Source: Chitinophagaceae bacterium (GTDB lineage Bacteria; Bacteroidota; Bacteroidia; Chitinophagales; Chitinophagaceae). Taken from it: 64,000 nt of DNA. The stretch covers positions 1 to 64,000 of the forward strand of contig JAFMEV010000002.1 of assembly GCA_017856545.1 (NCBI GenBank), written 5' to 3'. Of this stretch, positions 26,495 to 35,812 are shown piece by piece. The notes under the pieces were generated by a model, which searched no databases, was not told the origin of the DNA, and was given only the letters and a program-made list of their open reading frames with translations. The translations under genes and the position numbers were made by a program. The stretch's first letter is position 1. Each line of letters starts with the position of its first letter.

Positions 26495-28309
26495 ATGTCA
26501 GAACAACCCGCTAAGAAAATATTTAAATTGGCCTTACTTTCTAGGGTATTCTCTTTTGTAAGACCGTATCGATTTATTTTCTGGGGTAATTTAGTATTGG
26601 CCATTTTATTGGCTTTTGCTACGCCTATTAGACCTTATATTATTCAAGTAACTGTCAATACGGCCATTGGTAAGGCGGTGACTTTACCTTCTTGGCTTCA
26701 TTGGGTTTTGCCTGGCAATGCTTTTTCATCTGCTGTACAACTCATTTTAGCATTGACTATTTTTCAAGTAGCTTTTATAGTAGTAGAAACCGTTTTTAGA
26801 TTTTTGTTCACTTTTGGTATGGCCTGGTTGGGACAACAAGTGATTAGGGATTTAAGAAATCAGGTATATGAAAAAATTATGCTCTGGGAAATGCGTCAGT
26901 TTGATAAAACGCCCATTGGTACTTTAACAACCAGAACCATCAATGATATTGAAAGCATCAACGATATTTTTTCGGATGGGCTAATTCCAATTTTAGCAGA
27001 TTTTTTAACCATCATTGTTACTTTAATAACGATGTTTTTTATCAATTGGAAATTGACATTGATTTGTTTAGTGCCTTTTCCCATTATGCTCATCGCAACT
27101 TATTTTTTTAAAGAGAGCGTGAACAAAAGTTTTATTCAGGTTAGAAATGCTGTAGCTGCATTGAATGCATTTGTACAAGAGCATATTTCTGGAATGCAGG
27201 TAATACAAGCTTTTGCTGCAGAAGAAAGAGAAATGAAAAAATTTGATAAAATCAATCAACAACATAAGTTGGCTAATATTAAAGCCATTTTTGCTTATTC
27301 TGTATTTTTCCCGGTAGTAGAAGTAGTGTTGGCATTGAGTATTGGTTTAATCGTATGGTGGGTGGCGGATAGTTCTTTGGATGCTGGTTTGTTAGTAGCT
27401 TTTATTTTATTCATCAACCAAATTTTTAGACCACTCAGAATGATTGCAGATAAATTCAATGTTTTGCAAATGGGTATGGTGGCTGCTGAAAGAGTGTTTA
27501 AAGTATTGGATAACAAAGATGTCACCATGAATGATGGACAATATGAGCCTAGTTCGATTCAAGGTGCTATAGAATTTAATAAGGTTCAATTTGCTTATGA
27601 TCCGCCAATATGGGTGTTGAAAGACGTAAGCTTTAAAGTAGATGCAGGCAAAACCATTGCATTGGTTGGTCATACAGGAAGTGGCAAAACCTCTATCATC
27701 AGTATTCTGAATAGATTGTATCCTTATCAAGGTGGTCAAATACTTTTAGATGGGCAACCACTTGAATCTTATTCTTTGAATTCACTAAGAGGTTCAATTG
27801 GAGTGGTCCTCCAAGATGTATTTTTATTTTCAGGATCTATTGTGGATAATATCACTTTAAGAAATCCATCCATTGGAATGGATAAAGTGATCAGGGCTGC
27901 TAAAATGATTGGTATGCATGATTTCATTATGCAATTGCCTGGGGGTTACCATTATCAAGTAATGGAAAGGGGTGCTACTTTAAGTTTGGGTCAAAGACAG
28001 TTATTGAGTTTTATCAGAGCACTTTTATATGATCCAGCTATTTTAATTCTTGACGAAGCCACTTCTTCTATTGATACAGAAAGTGAACAAATGATTGAAA
28101 AAGCCATTGACACTTTGATCAAGGGAAGGACTTCAGTAGTCATTGCACACCGACTTTCTACCATTAGAAAAGCGGATGCAATTATCGTTTTGGAGAAGGG
28201 AGAAATTAAAGAAATGGGCACCCATGAAGCATTGGTGGAAAAGGGGGGTTATTATGCTCGTTTAATTGAGATGCAAATGGCCTCTGTAAGCGCCACAAAT
28301 AAATCCTAA
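26495..28309 (+). CDS. ABC transporter, fused permease and ATPase (exporter type)
   Basis: 604-residue half-transporter. Transmembrane domain with about six helices over residues 20-330; nucleotide-binding domain with Walker A GHTGSGKTSIISIL near 390, a variant signature LSLGQRQLLSF near 494, Walker B AILILDEATSSID near 513 and the switch histidine in VIAHRLST. The LSxGQRQLLSF form marks a lipid/drug-exporter subgroup whose members are often found as half of a heterodimer, but no partner gene is adjacent. Substrate unknown. Transcribed from the element at 26480 and ended by the hairpin at 28319-28351. Confidence 0.9.
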   Translation: MSEQPAKKIFKLALLSRVFSFVRPYRFIFWGNLVLAILLAFATPIRPYIIQVTVNTAIGKAVTLPSWLHWVLPGNAFSSAVQLILALTIFQVAFIVVETVFRFLFTFGMAWLGQQVIRDLRNQVYEKIMLWEMRQFDKTPIGTLTTRTINDIESINDIFSDGLIPILADFLTIIVTLITMFFINWKLTLICLVPFPIMLIATYFFKESVNKSFIQVRNAVAALNAFVQEHISGMQVIQAFAAEEREMKKFDKINQQHKLANIKAIFAYSVFFPVVEVVLALSIGLIVWWVADSSLDAGLLVAFILFINQIFRPLRMIADKFNVLQMGMVAAERVFKVLDNKDVTMNDGQYEPSSIQGAIEFNKVQFAYDPPIWVLKDVSFKVDAGKTIALVGHTGSGKTSIISILNRLYPYQGGQILLDGQPLESYSLNSLRGSIGVVLQDVFLFSGSIVDNITLRNPSIGMDKVIRAAKMIGMHDFIMQLPGGYHYQVMERGATLSLGQRQLLSFIRALLYDPAILILDEATSSIDTESEQMIEKAIDTLIKGRTSVVIAHRLSTIRKADAIIVLEKGEIKEMGTHEALVEKGGYYARLIEMQMASVSATNKS

Positions 28310-28318
28310 TGAATGGAT

Positions 28319-28351
28319 AATCAATAAGTTATAACTCTATTGATTTTTTTT
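28319..28351 (+). terminator. AT-rich intrinsic terminator after the ABC exporter
   Basis: Stem AATCAATA (28319-28326) pairs with TATTGATT (28338-28345); a shorter palindrome GTTATAAC lies inside the loop. An eight-base T-run covers 28344-28351. The stem is AT-rich, so efficiency is uncertain, but position (10 bases after the stop, before the ATP synthase promoter) fits. Confidence 0.65.
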
Positions 28352-28404
28352 ATGCACTTATTCAATTTCTATCAAGAATTAAGGCTTTTCAAGAACTTTA
28401 TTAC

Positions 28405-28412
28405 TATCTTTG
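28405..28412 (+). promoter_or_regulatory. -7 promoter element for the ATP synthase operon
   Basis: TATCTTTG, full match to TAnnTTTG. Predicts transcript start near 28418 and a leader of about 15 bases before the atpB ATG at 28433. It lies inside the longest open frame of atpB (from 28340), which is why the later ATG is preferred. Confidence 0.7.
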
Positions 28413-28432
28413 CCGCAAATTTTGAGATAGGT

Positions 28433-29578
28433 ATGTACTTAAATCGTTTTAAATCTTTGCTGGTAGTGAGTTTGAGCCTTATGGCCATCATATTTTCAAC
28501 AGCTGTTATGGCGAATGAAAATCATGCTACAGCGGATACCAATCATGCAGCATCTACTGCAGCAACCACTGCTCCGCATGAAGCAAAAGAAGAAGGTGAT
28601 TTTAATGTTACAGAAACTATTTTAGAACATATTAAAGATGACCACAGCTGGCATTTATGGGGTCACACATCTCTTCATTTACCGGTAATTTTATATACAT
28701 CTAAAGGTCTTGAATATTTTTCTTCTGAAAAATTAGTGGACGAACATCATGAGCCAGCAGTGTATCATGGAAATTTTGATTACAAATTAGTAGAAGGTAA
28801 AACAAAGATTGTAGATGCAAACGGAAATGTTGACATAGCAGCAAGCAAACAACTTTGGGATTTCTCTATTACAAAAAACGTAGCAAGTTTATTTATCTCT
28901 GTTATCATATTATTGGTGGTGCTTTTATCAGCTGCCAATGCATATAAAAGAACAGGTATCAAATCTGCGCCAAAAGGTTTACAATCCTTCATGGAGCCAA
29001 TTGTATTATTTGTGCGCGATGAAGTTGCTATTCCTAATATTGGTGCAAAAAAGTACGGAAAGTACATGCCTTTTTTATTGACTATTTTCTTTTTGATTTT
29101 AACCAACAACTTTTTAGGTTTAATACCTTTCTTCCCAGGTGGTGCTAACGTGAGTGGTAATATTGCTTTCACAATGACTTTGGCAGTATGTGTATTTATT
29201 GTAGTAAACTTAAATGCTAATAAAAGTTATTGGGAGCATATATTTTGGATGCCAGGTATGCATTGGAGTATGAAGTTATTCCTTGCCCCTATTGAATTAA
29301 TTGGTGTGTTCACCAAGCCCATTTCATTAATGATTCGTTTGTTTGCGAACATTACTGCTGGTCACATTCTTGTATTAAGTTTGATTTGTTTAATCTTCAT
29401 ATTTAAGACGGTTTTTGCTTCTGCTATTGCAGTTCCTTTTGCAGTATTTATTGGCATGATTGAATTATTGGTTGCTTTCTTACAAGCATTCATTTTCACC
29501 ATGTTGGCTGCTATGTATATTGGAATGGCTACTGAGGAGCATCACCATGAGTCACATGAAGGTGCAGCACATCACTAA
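28433..29578 (+). CDS. atpB: F-type ATP synthase subunit a
   Basis: 381 residues. Membrane subunit forming the proton half-channels next to the c-ring. Residues 1-27 look like a signal peptide (LLVVSLSLMAIIFSTAVMA), followed by about 110 extracytoplasmic residues rich in His, Glu and Asp, then the conserved membrane core. The essential arginine is in KPISLMIRLFANITAGH near residue 302, with LVAFLQAFIFTMLAAMYIG near the end. The C-terminal tail is also His-rich (EEHHHESHEGAAHH). A long N-terminal extension is usual in Bacteroidota. First gene of atpB-E-F-H-A; atpI is not seen upstream. Confidence 0.96.
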   Translation: MYLNRFKSLLVVSLSLMAIIFSTAVMANENHATADTNHAASTAATTAPHEAKEEGDFNVTETILEHIKDDHSWHLWGHTSLHLPVILYTSKGLEYFSSEKLVDEHHEPAVYHGNFDYKLVEGKTKIVDANGNVDIAASKQLWDFSITKNVASLFISVIILLVVLLSAANAYKRTGIKSAPKGLQSFMEPIVLFVRDEVAIPNIGAKKYGKYMPFLLTIFFLILTNNFLGLIPFFPGGANVSGNIAFTMTLAVCVFIVVNLNANKSYWEHIFWMPGMHWSMKLFLAPIELIGVFTKPISLMIRLFANITAGHILVLSLICLIFIFKTVFASAIAVPFAVFIGMIELLVAFLQAFIFTMLAAMYIGMATEEHHHESHEGAAHH

Positions 29579-29608
29579 AAAATAATTAAGTAAAGATTTT
29601 TTCAATAA

Positions 29609-29839
<231 letters not shown>

Positions 29840-29861
29840 TCTTGGTAAAGGATTTCAAATG

Positions 29862-29903
29862 AATTAAAGGCCCAAGCACAGGGCAAAAGGCCTTTAATTT
29901 TTT
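29862..29903 (+). terminator. Terminator-like hairpin between atpE and atpF
   Basis: Perfect 11-bp stem: AATTAAAGGCC at 29862-29872 pairs with GGCCTTTAATT at 29889-29899, with a 16-base loop and a T-run ending at 29903. It lies 22 bases after the atpE stop and inside the operon. It is probably a partial terminator or a 3' stabiliser of the atpBE message that raises c-subunit yield over downstream subunits; the effect is inferred. Confidence 0.8.
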
Positions 29904-29937
29904 ATTGAAAATTTATTCATGAGTTAATAAGAAAACT

Positions 29938-30447
29938 ATGTTATTAGAAATTAATCCTTTGGTGTTGCCTGATATTGGTTTAGTGTTTTGGAACACTATT
30001 GCTTTTCTAGTGCTATTGATTGTATTAGGAAAGTTTGCTTGGAAGCCAATGTTAAAAGCAATCAACGAGCGTGAGTCTGGCATCGAAGAAGCTTTATTAA
30101 AGGCAGATAAGATGAAGGCAGAAATTACTGCAATGCAAAATGAAAATGAAGCATTGTTAGCAAAAGCTCGTGAAGAAAGAGCTACCATTATTAAGGAAGC
30201 TAAAGAAGCTTCAGAGAAAATGGTGAACGAAGCTAAAGACAAAGCAAAATCTGAATACGAAAGAATCATTTCAGACGCACAAGCTGCTATCGCACAACAA
30301 AAAAATGCTGCAATGGTAGATGTGAAAAATCAAGTAGGTGCATTGGTAATTAATGTGGCTGAAAAGGTTTTACGTAAGGAATTATCTAATAAAGCAGATC
30401 AAGAAAGCTATATTAAACAAATAGCTGAAGAAGTTAAATTAAATTAA
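29938..30447 (+). CDS. atpF: F-type ATP synthase subunit b
   Basis: 169 residues. Stator stalk protein: one N-terminal membrane helix (about residues 8-27, LPDIGLVFWNTIAFLVLLIV), then the tether FAWKPMLKAINERESGIEEA and a long charged helix to the C-terminus that dimerises and binds delta and alpha. Length is normal. It follows the atpE hairpin and lies 10 bases before atpH. Confidence 0.96.
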   Translation: MLLEINPLVLPDIGLVFWNTIAFLVLLIVLGKFAWKPMLKAINERESGIEEALLKADKMKAEITAMQNENEALLAKAREERATIIKEAKEASEKMVNEAKDKAKSEYERIISDAQAAIAQQKNAAMVDVKNQVGALVINVAEKVLRKELSNKADQESYIKQIAEEVKLN

Positions 30448-30457
30448 AAACAGATTC

Positions 30458-31018
30458 ATGTCTAACGCACGTTTAGCAGGCAGATACGCAAAAAGTTTAG
30501 TTGATTTAGCGACAGAGCAAAATCAATTAGAAACTGTATACGCAGATATGAAGTATATTCAATCTGTTTGTAAAGCAAGTTCTGAGTTTGTTAATCTTTT
30601 GCGCAGCCCCATTATCAAGGCTGATCAAAAAAATAACATCATCGGAGTTGTTACAAAAGATAAAGTGAGTTCATTGACTAATGCTTTCACTGTTTTAATT
30701 GTAAAGAAAGGAAGAGAAAGTGCATTGCCTGAAATTGCAAATGCATTTATTGAACAATACAACGAAATCAAAGGAATTCATCAAGTTACATTAACAACAG
30801 CTGTTGCCGTTAGTGATGAAATGAAACAATCTATTGAACAAAAAGTAAAATCAGCTAATCAGTTCACTACAGTTGAATTAACAACTAAAGTAGATGAGGC
30901 CTTAATTGGTGGATTTGTTTTAGAGTTCAATAATAATTTATTGGATGCTAGTATCGCAAGAGATTTAAAAGATATCAAGAAGCAATTTTTGAATAACGAA
31001 TTTATAAGTAAAATATAA
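30458..31018 (+). CDS. atpH: F-type ATP synthase subunit delta
   Basis: 186 residues. Connects the b stalk to the top of the alpha3-beta3 head. The N-terminal helical domain opens with RLAGRYAKSLVDLATEQNQL, and the C-terminal part has VTLTTAVAVSDEMKQSIEQK and the conserved VDEALIGGFVLEFNNNLLDA near residue 147. Normal length. 10 bases after atpF and 28 bases before atpA. Confidence 0.96.
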   Translation: MSNARLAGRYAKSLVDLATEQNQLETVYADMKYIQSVCKASSEFVNLLRSPIIKADQKNNIIGVVTKDKVSSLTNAFTVLIVKKGRESALPEIANAFIEQYNEIKGIHQVTLTTAVAVSDEMKQSIEQKVKSANQFTTVELTTKVDEALIGGFVLEFNNNLLDASIARDLKDIKKQFLNNEFISKI

Positions 31019-31046
31019 AATAACAATTACATTAAAATAGACAGTT

Positions 31047-32624
31047 ATGGCGGACATTAAACCTGATGAAATATCAGCAATACTAAGACAGCAATTGAGT
31101 AATTTCAATGCTTCGGCTGATTTGGAAGAAGTGGGAACCGTATTACAAGTGGGTGATGGTATTGCCCGTGTATATGGTTTAAATGGCGTTAGAAGTGGTG
31201 AATTGGTGGAGTTTGAAAACGGCGTTAAAGCAATTGCATTGAACTTAGAAGAAGACAATGTGGGTGTGGTATTGATGGGAGATAGTAAGTCAATCAAAGA
31301 AGGAAACAAAGTAAAGAGAACTGGTCAGATCGCTTCTATCAAAGTAGGAGAAGGTTTGGTGGGTCGTGTTATTAATATGTTAGGAGAACCAATTGATGGT
31401 AAAGGTCCTATCAAAGGTGATTTATATGAAATGCCATTGGAGCGTAAAGCACCAGGGGTAATCTTTAGAGAGCCAGTAAAAGAACCATTACAAACTGGTA
31501 TCAAAGCGATTGACGCAATGATTCCAATTGGTCGTGGTCAACGTGAATTGGTAATTGGTGACCGTCAAACTGGTAAGACTGCTATTTGTATTGATACCAT
31601 TATCAATCAAAAAGAGTTTTACGATGCAGGCCAACCAGTATATTGTATCTATGTTGCCATTGGGCAAAAAGCATCTACTATCGCTGGTGTGATGAAAACA
31701 TTAGAAGAGAATGGTGCAATGGCTTATACAACAATCGTTGCAGCTTCTGCAGCGGATCCAGCTCCTCAACAGTTCTATGCTCCATTTGCTGGTGCAGCTG
31801 TAGGTGAGTTCTTCCGTGATTGTGGTAAACCAGCTTTGATTGTATTTGATGACTTATCAAAACAAGCGGTTGCATATCGTGAGGTATCATTGTTATTAAG
31901 AAGACCTCCAGGACGTGAAGCATATCCTGGTGATGTATTCTATTTACATAGTCGTTTATTAGAGCGTGCAGCGAAAGTAATTGCAAACGATGAGATTGCT
32001 AAGAATATGAATGATTTACCAGAATCAATCAAGCACTTAGTAAAAGGTGGTGGTTCATTAACAGCATTACCTATTATCGAAACGCAAGCTGGTGACGTAT
32101 CTGCATACATCCCAACCAACGTAATCTCTATTACAGATGGTCAGATCTTCTTGGAAGGTAACTTGTTCAACGCAGGTATTCGTCCAGCGATTAACGTAGG
32201 TATCTCTGTAAGTCGTGTGGGTGGTAATGCACAGATTAAATCAATGAAGAAAGTATCTGGTACCTTAAAATTAGACCAAGCATTATACCGTGAGTTAGAA
32301 GCTTTCTCTAAGTTTGGTGGTGATTTAGATGCTGCAACTAAGAATGTAATTGATAAAGGTGCTAGAAACGTAGAAATCTTAAAGCAAGCACAATATTCTC
32401 CTTTCACTGTGGAGAAGCAAGTAGCGATTATCTATTTAGGTACTCAAGGTTTACTAAAAGAAGTAGCAGTAAGCAAGGTAAAAGAATTTGAAGCACATTT
32501 CTTATTAGAGATGGCGAATAAATTACCTAATGTTTTAGCTGAATTCAAAAAAGGTAACTTACCTGAAGATGGATTAAAACAAATGGTGGATCTTGCCAAC
32601 GGTTTGATTCCTCAATACAAATAA
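31047..32624 (+). CDS. atpA: F-type ATP synthase subunit alpha
   Basis: 525 residues, full length. Non-catalytic nucleotide-binding subunit of the head. Seen: beta-barrel start [19 protein letters not shown]-loop [15 protein letters not shown] near 171, [20 protein letters not shown] near 268 and [20 protein letters not shown] near 292. It is the last ATP synthase gene here: a strong terminator begins nine bases after the stop. The gamma, beta and epsilon genes must be elsewhere; gamma usually follows alpha in related genomes. Confidence 0.98.
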   Translation: MADIKPDEISAILRQQLSNFNASADLEEVGTVLQVGDGIARVYGLNGVRSGELVEFENGVKAIALNLEEDNVGVVLMGDSKSIKEGNKVKRTGQIASIKVGEGLVGRVINMLGEPIDGKGPIKGDLYEMPLERKAPGVIFREPVKEPLQTGIKAIDAMIPIGRGQRELVIGDRQTGKTAICIDTIINQKEFYDAGQPVYCIYVAIGQKASTIAGVMKTLEENGAMAYTTIVAASAADPAPQQFYAPFAGAAVGEFFRDCGKPALIVFDDLSKQAVAYREVSLLLRRPPGREAYPGDVFYLHSRLLERAAKVIANDEIAKNMNDLPESIKHLVKGGGSLTALPIIETQAGDVSAYIPTNVISITDGQIFLEGNLFNAGIRPAINVGISVSRVGGNAQIKSMKKVSGTLKLDQALYRELEAFSKFGGDLDAATKNVIDKGARNVEILKQAQYSPFTVEKQVAIIYLGTQGLLKEVAVSKVKEFEAHFLLEMANKLPNVLAEFKKGNLPEDGLKQMVDLANGLIPQYK

Positions 32625-32632
32625 ATTCAATG

Positions 32633-32661
32633 AAAGCCCCGAACTAAATTCGGGGCTTTTT
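32633..32661 (+). terminator. Intrinsic terminator ending the ATP synthase operon
   Basis: Perfect 11-bp GC-rich stem, AAAGCCCCGAA (32633-32643) with TTCGGGGCTTT (32649-32659), loop CTAAA, followed by TT. Strong and well placed after atpA. Confidence 0.93.
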
Positions 32662-32672
32662 GTTATAAGTGT

Positions 32673-33581
32673 ATGACCATCATTAATGTAGCGTCCTTGT
32701 GTAAAAATTTTGGCAGTCTTGAAGCAGTCAAGGACTTATCTTTCGAAGTGAATGAAGGGGAGATCTTTGGCTTTTTAGGCCAGAATGGTTCTGGGAAAAG
32801 CACCACTATTAGAATGTTACTTTCTTTGATTCATCCAACCAGTGGTCATATTGAAATTTTTGGACAAGATATTGTTGCGCACCGCAATCAGATTGCCAAA
32901 AAAATGGGTGCTATAATTGAGCGACCAGATTTATATCCTTATTTAACTGCCAAAGAGCATTTACAATTATTTGCCAAACTAAGTCAGAAAAAAATTAGCG
33001 CAAGTCAAATAGAACATACTTTACAACAAGTAGGTTTATCGAATAGAGCATTTGATAAAGCACAGACATTTTCTTTGGGAATGAAGCAGCGTTTAGGTAT
33101 TGCTATTGCTTTAGTGCATCAACCAGAGTTGGTTATTTTAGATGAGCCTACCAATGGATTGGATCCTCAAGGTATCGCAGATATTAGACATTTAATTAAA
33201 GATCTTGCTCAAAAAGAAGGTAAGACCATTTTGGTATCTTCTCATTTACTTACAGAGATTGAGCAAATGGCACATCAGATTTTAATTATACATCAAGGTA
33301 AAAAAATTGCGCTAGGACCTACTGCTACTTTATTAGATCCTGCTAAATCTTTAATGAAGCTCAATACAACCAATGATGTATTATCCAAAGAAAAAATAGC
33401 AGTCTCTGAATTTGCTGCTTTTCAATTAGATAGAGAAGAGGGTATTTATTTCTCTATTCCCACAGAAAAAATAGCATCATTGCATCAGTTTATTGTCAAT
33501 GCTGGAATACCTATTGTTTCACTTGAATCAAAGCGTTCTTTAGAAGACTATTTCTTACAAATCACTTCTCAATCCAATTAA
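32673..33581 (+). CDS. ABC transporter ATP-binding protein (ABC-2 type)
   Basis: 302 residues. Walker A GQNGSGKSTTIRML near 39, signature FSLGMKQRLGIA near 137, Walker B LVILDEPTNGLDPQG near 157 and switch histidine in SSHLLTEIEQM. The last 80 residues form the extra C-terminal domain seen in drug or lipid exporters of the CcmA/DrrA kind. It is followed immediately by its permease gene, then a LolA-like and another exported protein, so an envelope substrate is plausible. No promoter element is evident in the short gap after the atpA terminator. Confidence 0.93.
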   Translation: MTIINVASLCKNFGSLEAVKDLSFEVNEGEIFGFLGQNGSGKSTTIRMLLSLIHPTSGHIEIFGQDIVAHRNQIAKKMGAIIERPDLYPYLTAKEHLQLFAKLSQKKISASQIEHTLQQVGLSNRAFDKAQTFSLGMKQRLGIAIALVHQPELVILDEPTNGLDPQGIADIRHLIKDLAQKEGKTILVSSHLLTEIEQMAHQILIIHQGKKIALGPTATLLDPAKSLMKLNTTNDVLSKEKIAVSEFAAFQLDREEGIYFSIPTEKIASLHQFIVNAGIPIVSLESKRSLEDYFLQITSQSN

Positions 33582-34457
33582 ATGTGGTCGATCATACAAA
33601 TAGAATTATATAAAATTTACAAAAGGCCAAGAACCTATATTGCTTTTGGAGCTATTGCTGCATTGATTTGGGTGATACAAATGGGCTTAAAAATTGACGG
33701 AGAAGCATATGCGGCTTTTTTGATGAAGGATATCAACAATACTTTGATTGTAGATGGTAAAGTATTGAATGGTTATTTAATCTGTTATATTTTATTACAA
33801 TTGCTTTTGGTGCATGTTCCATTATTGGTTGCATTGATTGCGGCAGATATGTTATCAGGAGAAGCGAATTTGGGCACATTAAGATTGCTTTTTACCACAC
33901 CTTATAGTAGAACGCAATGGGTTTTGGCCAAATTTATTGCAGCAAGTATTTATACCATTTTATTATTGATATGGTTGGCAGCCTTGGCTTTGTTTTTGAG
34001 TATGTATATTTTTGGAACGGATGATTTATTCTTGATGAAGTCAAATTATGTGGTATTGATTGAAACACAGGATGTATTTTGGAGATATGTGGGCGCATTT
34101 GTTTTTGCCAGCTTCTCTTTATTAACAGTGACTGCTTTGGGTTTTTTAATGTCTAGTTTAGCCAATAACTCCATCGGACCTATTGTGGCAACTATTAGTG
34201 CTATTGTCTTTTTTACCATTTTAAGTACGCTAAATATTCCTTTATTCAATCTGGTTAAGCCTTATCTATTCACCACTCATATGAATAATTGGAAAGAATT
34301 TTTTGATATTCAGGTAACTGAAAACAATGAAGCTATTACTGGTAGTATATTAAATATTCAAAAGATCAAAACATCTTTATTGGTATTGAGTATTCATATT
34401 GTTTTATTTGTTGGGGCAAGTATATTGATCATGAAAAAGAAAGATGTTTTAAGTTAA
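33582..34457 (+). CDS. ABC-2 type transporter permease
   Basis: 291 residues with about six membrane helices: 20-36, 60-85 (YLICYILLQLLLVHVPLLVA), 118-142, 172-195, 200-218 and 268-287. The segment AADMLSGEANLGTLRLLFTT is the typical cytoplasmic coupling region of ABC-2 permeases (compare E-x-x-x-GTLRLLLTxP). It starts at the base after the ATPase stop, so the two are co-translated partners. Substrate unknown. Confidence 0.9.
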   Translation: MWSIIQIELYKIYKRPRTYIAFGAIAALIWVIQMGLKIDGEAYAAFLMKDINNTLIVDGKVLNGYLICYILLQLLLVHVPLLVALIAADMLSGEANLGTLRLLFTTPYSRTQWVLAKFIAASIYTILLLIWLAALALFLSMYIFGTDDLFLMKSNYVVLIETQDVFWRYVGAFVFASFSLLTVTALGFLMSSLANNSIGPIVATISAIVFFTILSTLNIPLFNLVKPYLFTTHMNNWKEFFDIQVTENNEAITGSILNIQKIKTSLLVLSIHIVLFVGASILIMKKKDVLS

Positions 34458-34461
34458 TATT

Positions 34462-35151
34462 ATGAAAATTAAAAGCTTAACTATAATTGGTTTATTGTTT
34501 TTCGTATCATACTCTATGAATGCGCAAAATAATGCAGTGGTTGAAAAAGTGAGACAAAAATTAGCTACAGTGAATGATTATGTCGCAGAAGGTGTGATGA
34601 AAACAGATGTGTCTTTTATCAAGGCTTCATTGGGTAAAGTGAAAGTGTATTATAAAAAGCCTAATCTTATCAAAGTAAAAAAAGATGGAGGTATTTCTTT
34701 GCTTCCCAAAGGTGGTGTATCCATTACCATGAATTCCTTATTGAATACGGATCAATACATCGCCATTGCTTCTGGAAAGCAAGTATATAATGGCAAGAAC
34801 CTAGAAGTATACAAGCTGGTTCCAACAGATGATCAATTAGAATGGGTCATTTCTACTTTATGGATTGATCCTGTGGAGTCTTTGGTCTACAAAACATTTA
34901 CTACCACTAAAGAGAATGGAAGCTTTGAAATTACTATGGAATATGGCGCTTATGCAAATTATGGGCTGCCTTCAAAGATCATTTTTGGGTTTAACACAAA
35001 AGATTATAAACTACCCAATGGCATCACATTAGAATTTGGTGATGAAGCTCCTATTAGTAAGGAGAAAGCAAAGAAGAATAAAAAAGGAACTATTGAAATT
35101 ACTTATAGTAAGTATACGATCAACAAAGGGGTATCCAATACTAACTTTTAA
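34462..35151 (+). CDS. LolA-like periplasmic protein
   Basis: 229 residues with a signal peptide (residues 1-21, IIGLLFFVSYSMNAQ). The mature protein has the strand-rich pattern of the LolA/LolB-type fold, with VKVYYKKPNLIKVKKDG near 54 matching the first conserved strands of outer-membrane lipoprotein-sorting proteins and later strands such as GSFEITMEYGAYANYGLPSK. The link to LolA is by overall pattern and is tentative. It starts four bases after the ABC-2 permease, suggesting a shared role in moving a lipid or lipoprotein. Confidence 0.65.
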   Translation: MKIKSLTIIGLLFFVSYSMNAQNNAVVEKVRQKLATVNDYVAEGVMKTDVSFIKASLGKVKVYYKKPNLIKVKKDGGISLLPKGGVSITMNSLLNTDQYIAIASGKQVYNGKNLEVYKLVPTDDQLEWVISTLWIDPVESLVYKTFTTTKENGSFEITMEYGAYANYGLPSKIIFGFNTKDYKLPNGITLEFGDEAPISKEKAKKNKKGTIEITYSKYTINKGVSNTNF

Positions 35152-35177
35152 ATAGAAACCACTAATTTTAAGGGTAG

Positions 35178-35810
35178 ATGCGCAATTTTATATTCATATG
35201 CATTTGTTTTTGTTTTACCCAGGTACAAAGTCAATCTGTGCAGTTTGCTACAGAAATGAATCTTGCTGTAAAGTCTTTTGATTTGGCTCAATCAGCAAAA
35301 GAATATCAAGCTGTTTTATTAAAATTGGAGCCCATTGCAAAAACACATACCAATGAATGGCTTCCTTTGTATTACATGTCCCTTACAACAGCTAGAATGT
35401 CCATGTTAAAAATGGACAATGCAGACGATTTAGCGGATCGATCTATCGAACTTATTGAAAAGGCTAAAAAAATTCAAGTAAATGATGAAATACTTTGTGT
35501 AGAGAGTTTAGCTTACACTGCAAAGATGTCTGTAAGTCCCTATACTAGATGGTTAAGATATGAACGCAAGATAAAATCTCCATTAATAGCCGCTAAAAAA
35601 ATCAATAAAGAAAACCCAAGAGTTTATGCATTAGAGGCAAGCTTGCAGTATCATATGCCTGTTATGTTTGGTGGAGGTTGTGCTAAGTCTTATGCTATTG
35701 CACTTATTGCTTCTGAGAAATTAAATGCACAAGCAAAATGGAATACCCAATATTATATGCCACATTGGGGCATCAATGTCATTCAAGAGATTATGGATAA
35801 ATGTAAATAG
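35178..35810 (+). CDS. Exported protein of unknown function, helical repeat-like
   Basis: 210 residues with a signal peptide (residues 1-19, NFIFICICFCFTQVQSQS). The mature part is mostly helical with TPR-like spacing (SAKEYQAVLLKLEPIAKTH, WLPLYYMSLTTARMSMLKMD, ADRSIELIEKAKKIQ) and a Gly-rich stretch VMFGGGCAKSYAIALIASEK near 165. I do not recognise a named family. It follows the LolA-like gene by 26 bases and is last in the ABC-2 string. It ends two bases from the convergent pdxA stop. Confidence 0.72.
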   Translation: MRNFIFICICFCFTQVQSQSVQFATEMNLAVKSFDLAQSAKEYQAVLLKLEPIAKTHTNEWLPLYYMSLTTARMSMLKMDNADDLADRSIELIEKAKKIQVNDEILCVESLAYTAKMSVSPYTRWLRYERKIKSPLIAAKKINKENPRVYALEASLQYHMPVMFGGGCAKSYAIALIASEKLNAQAKWNTQYYMPHWGINVIQEIMDKCK

Positions 35811-35812
35811 TA

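Noticed and set aside
28340-28432. Longer atpB frame from 28340
   Set aside because: It begins inside the T-run of the upstream terminator and contains the operon -7 element; the ATG at 28433 gives a proper signal-like N-terminus.
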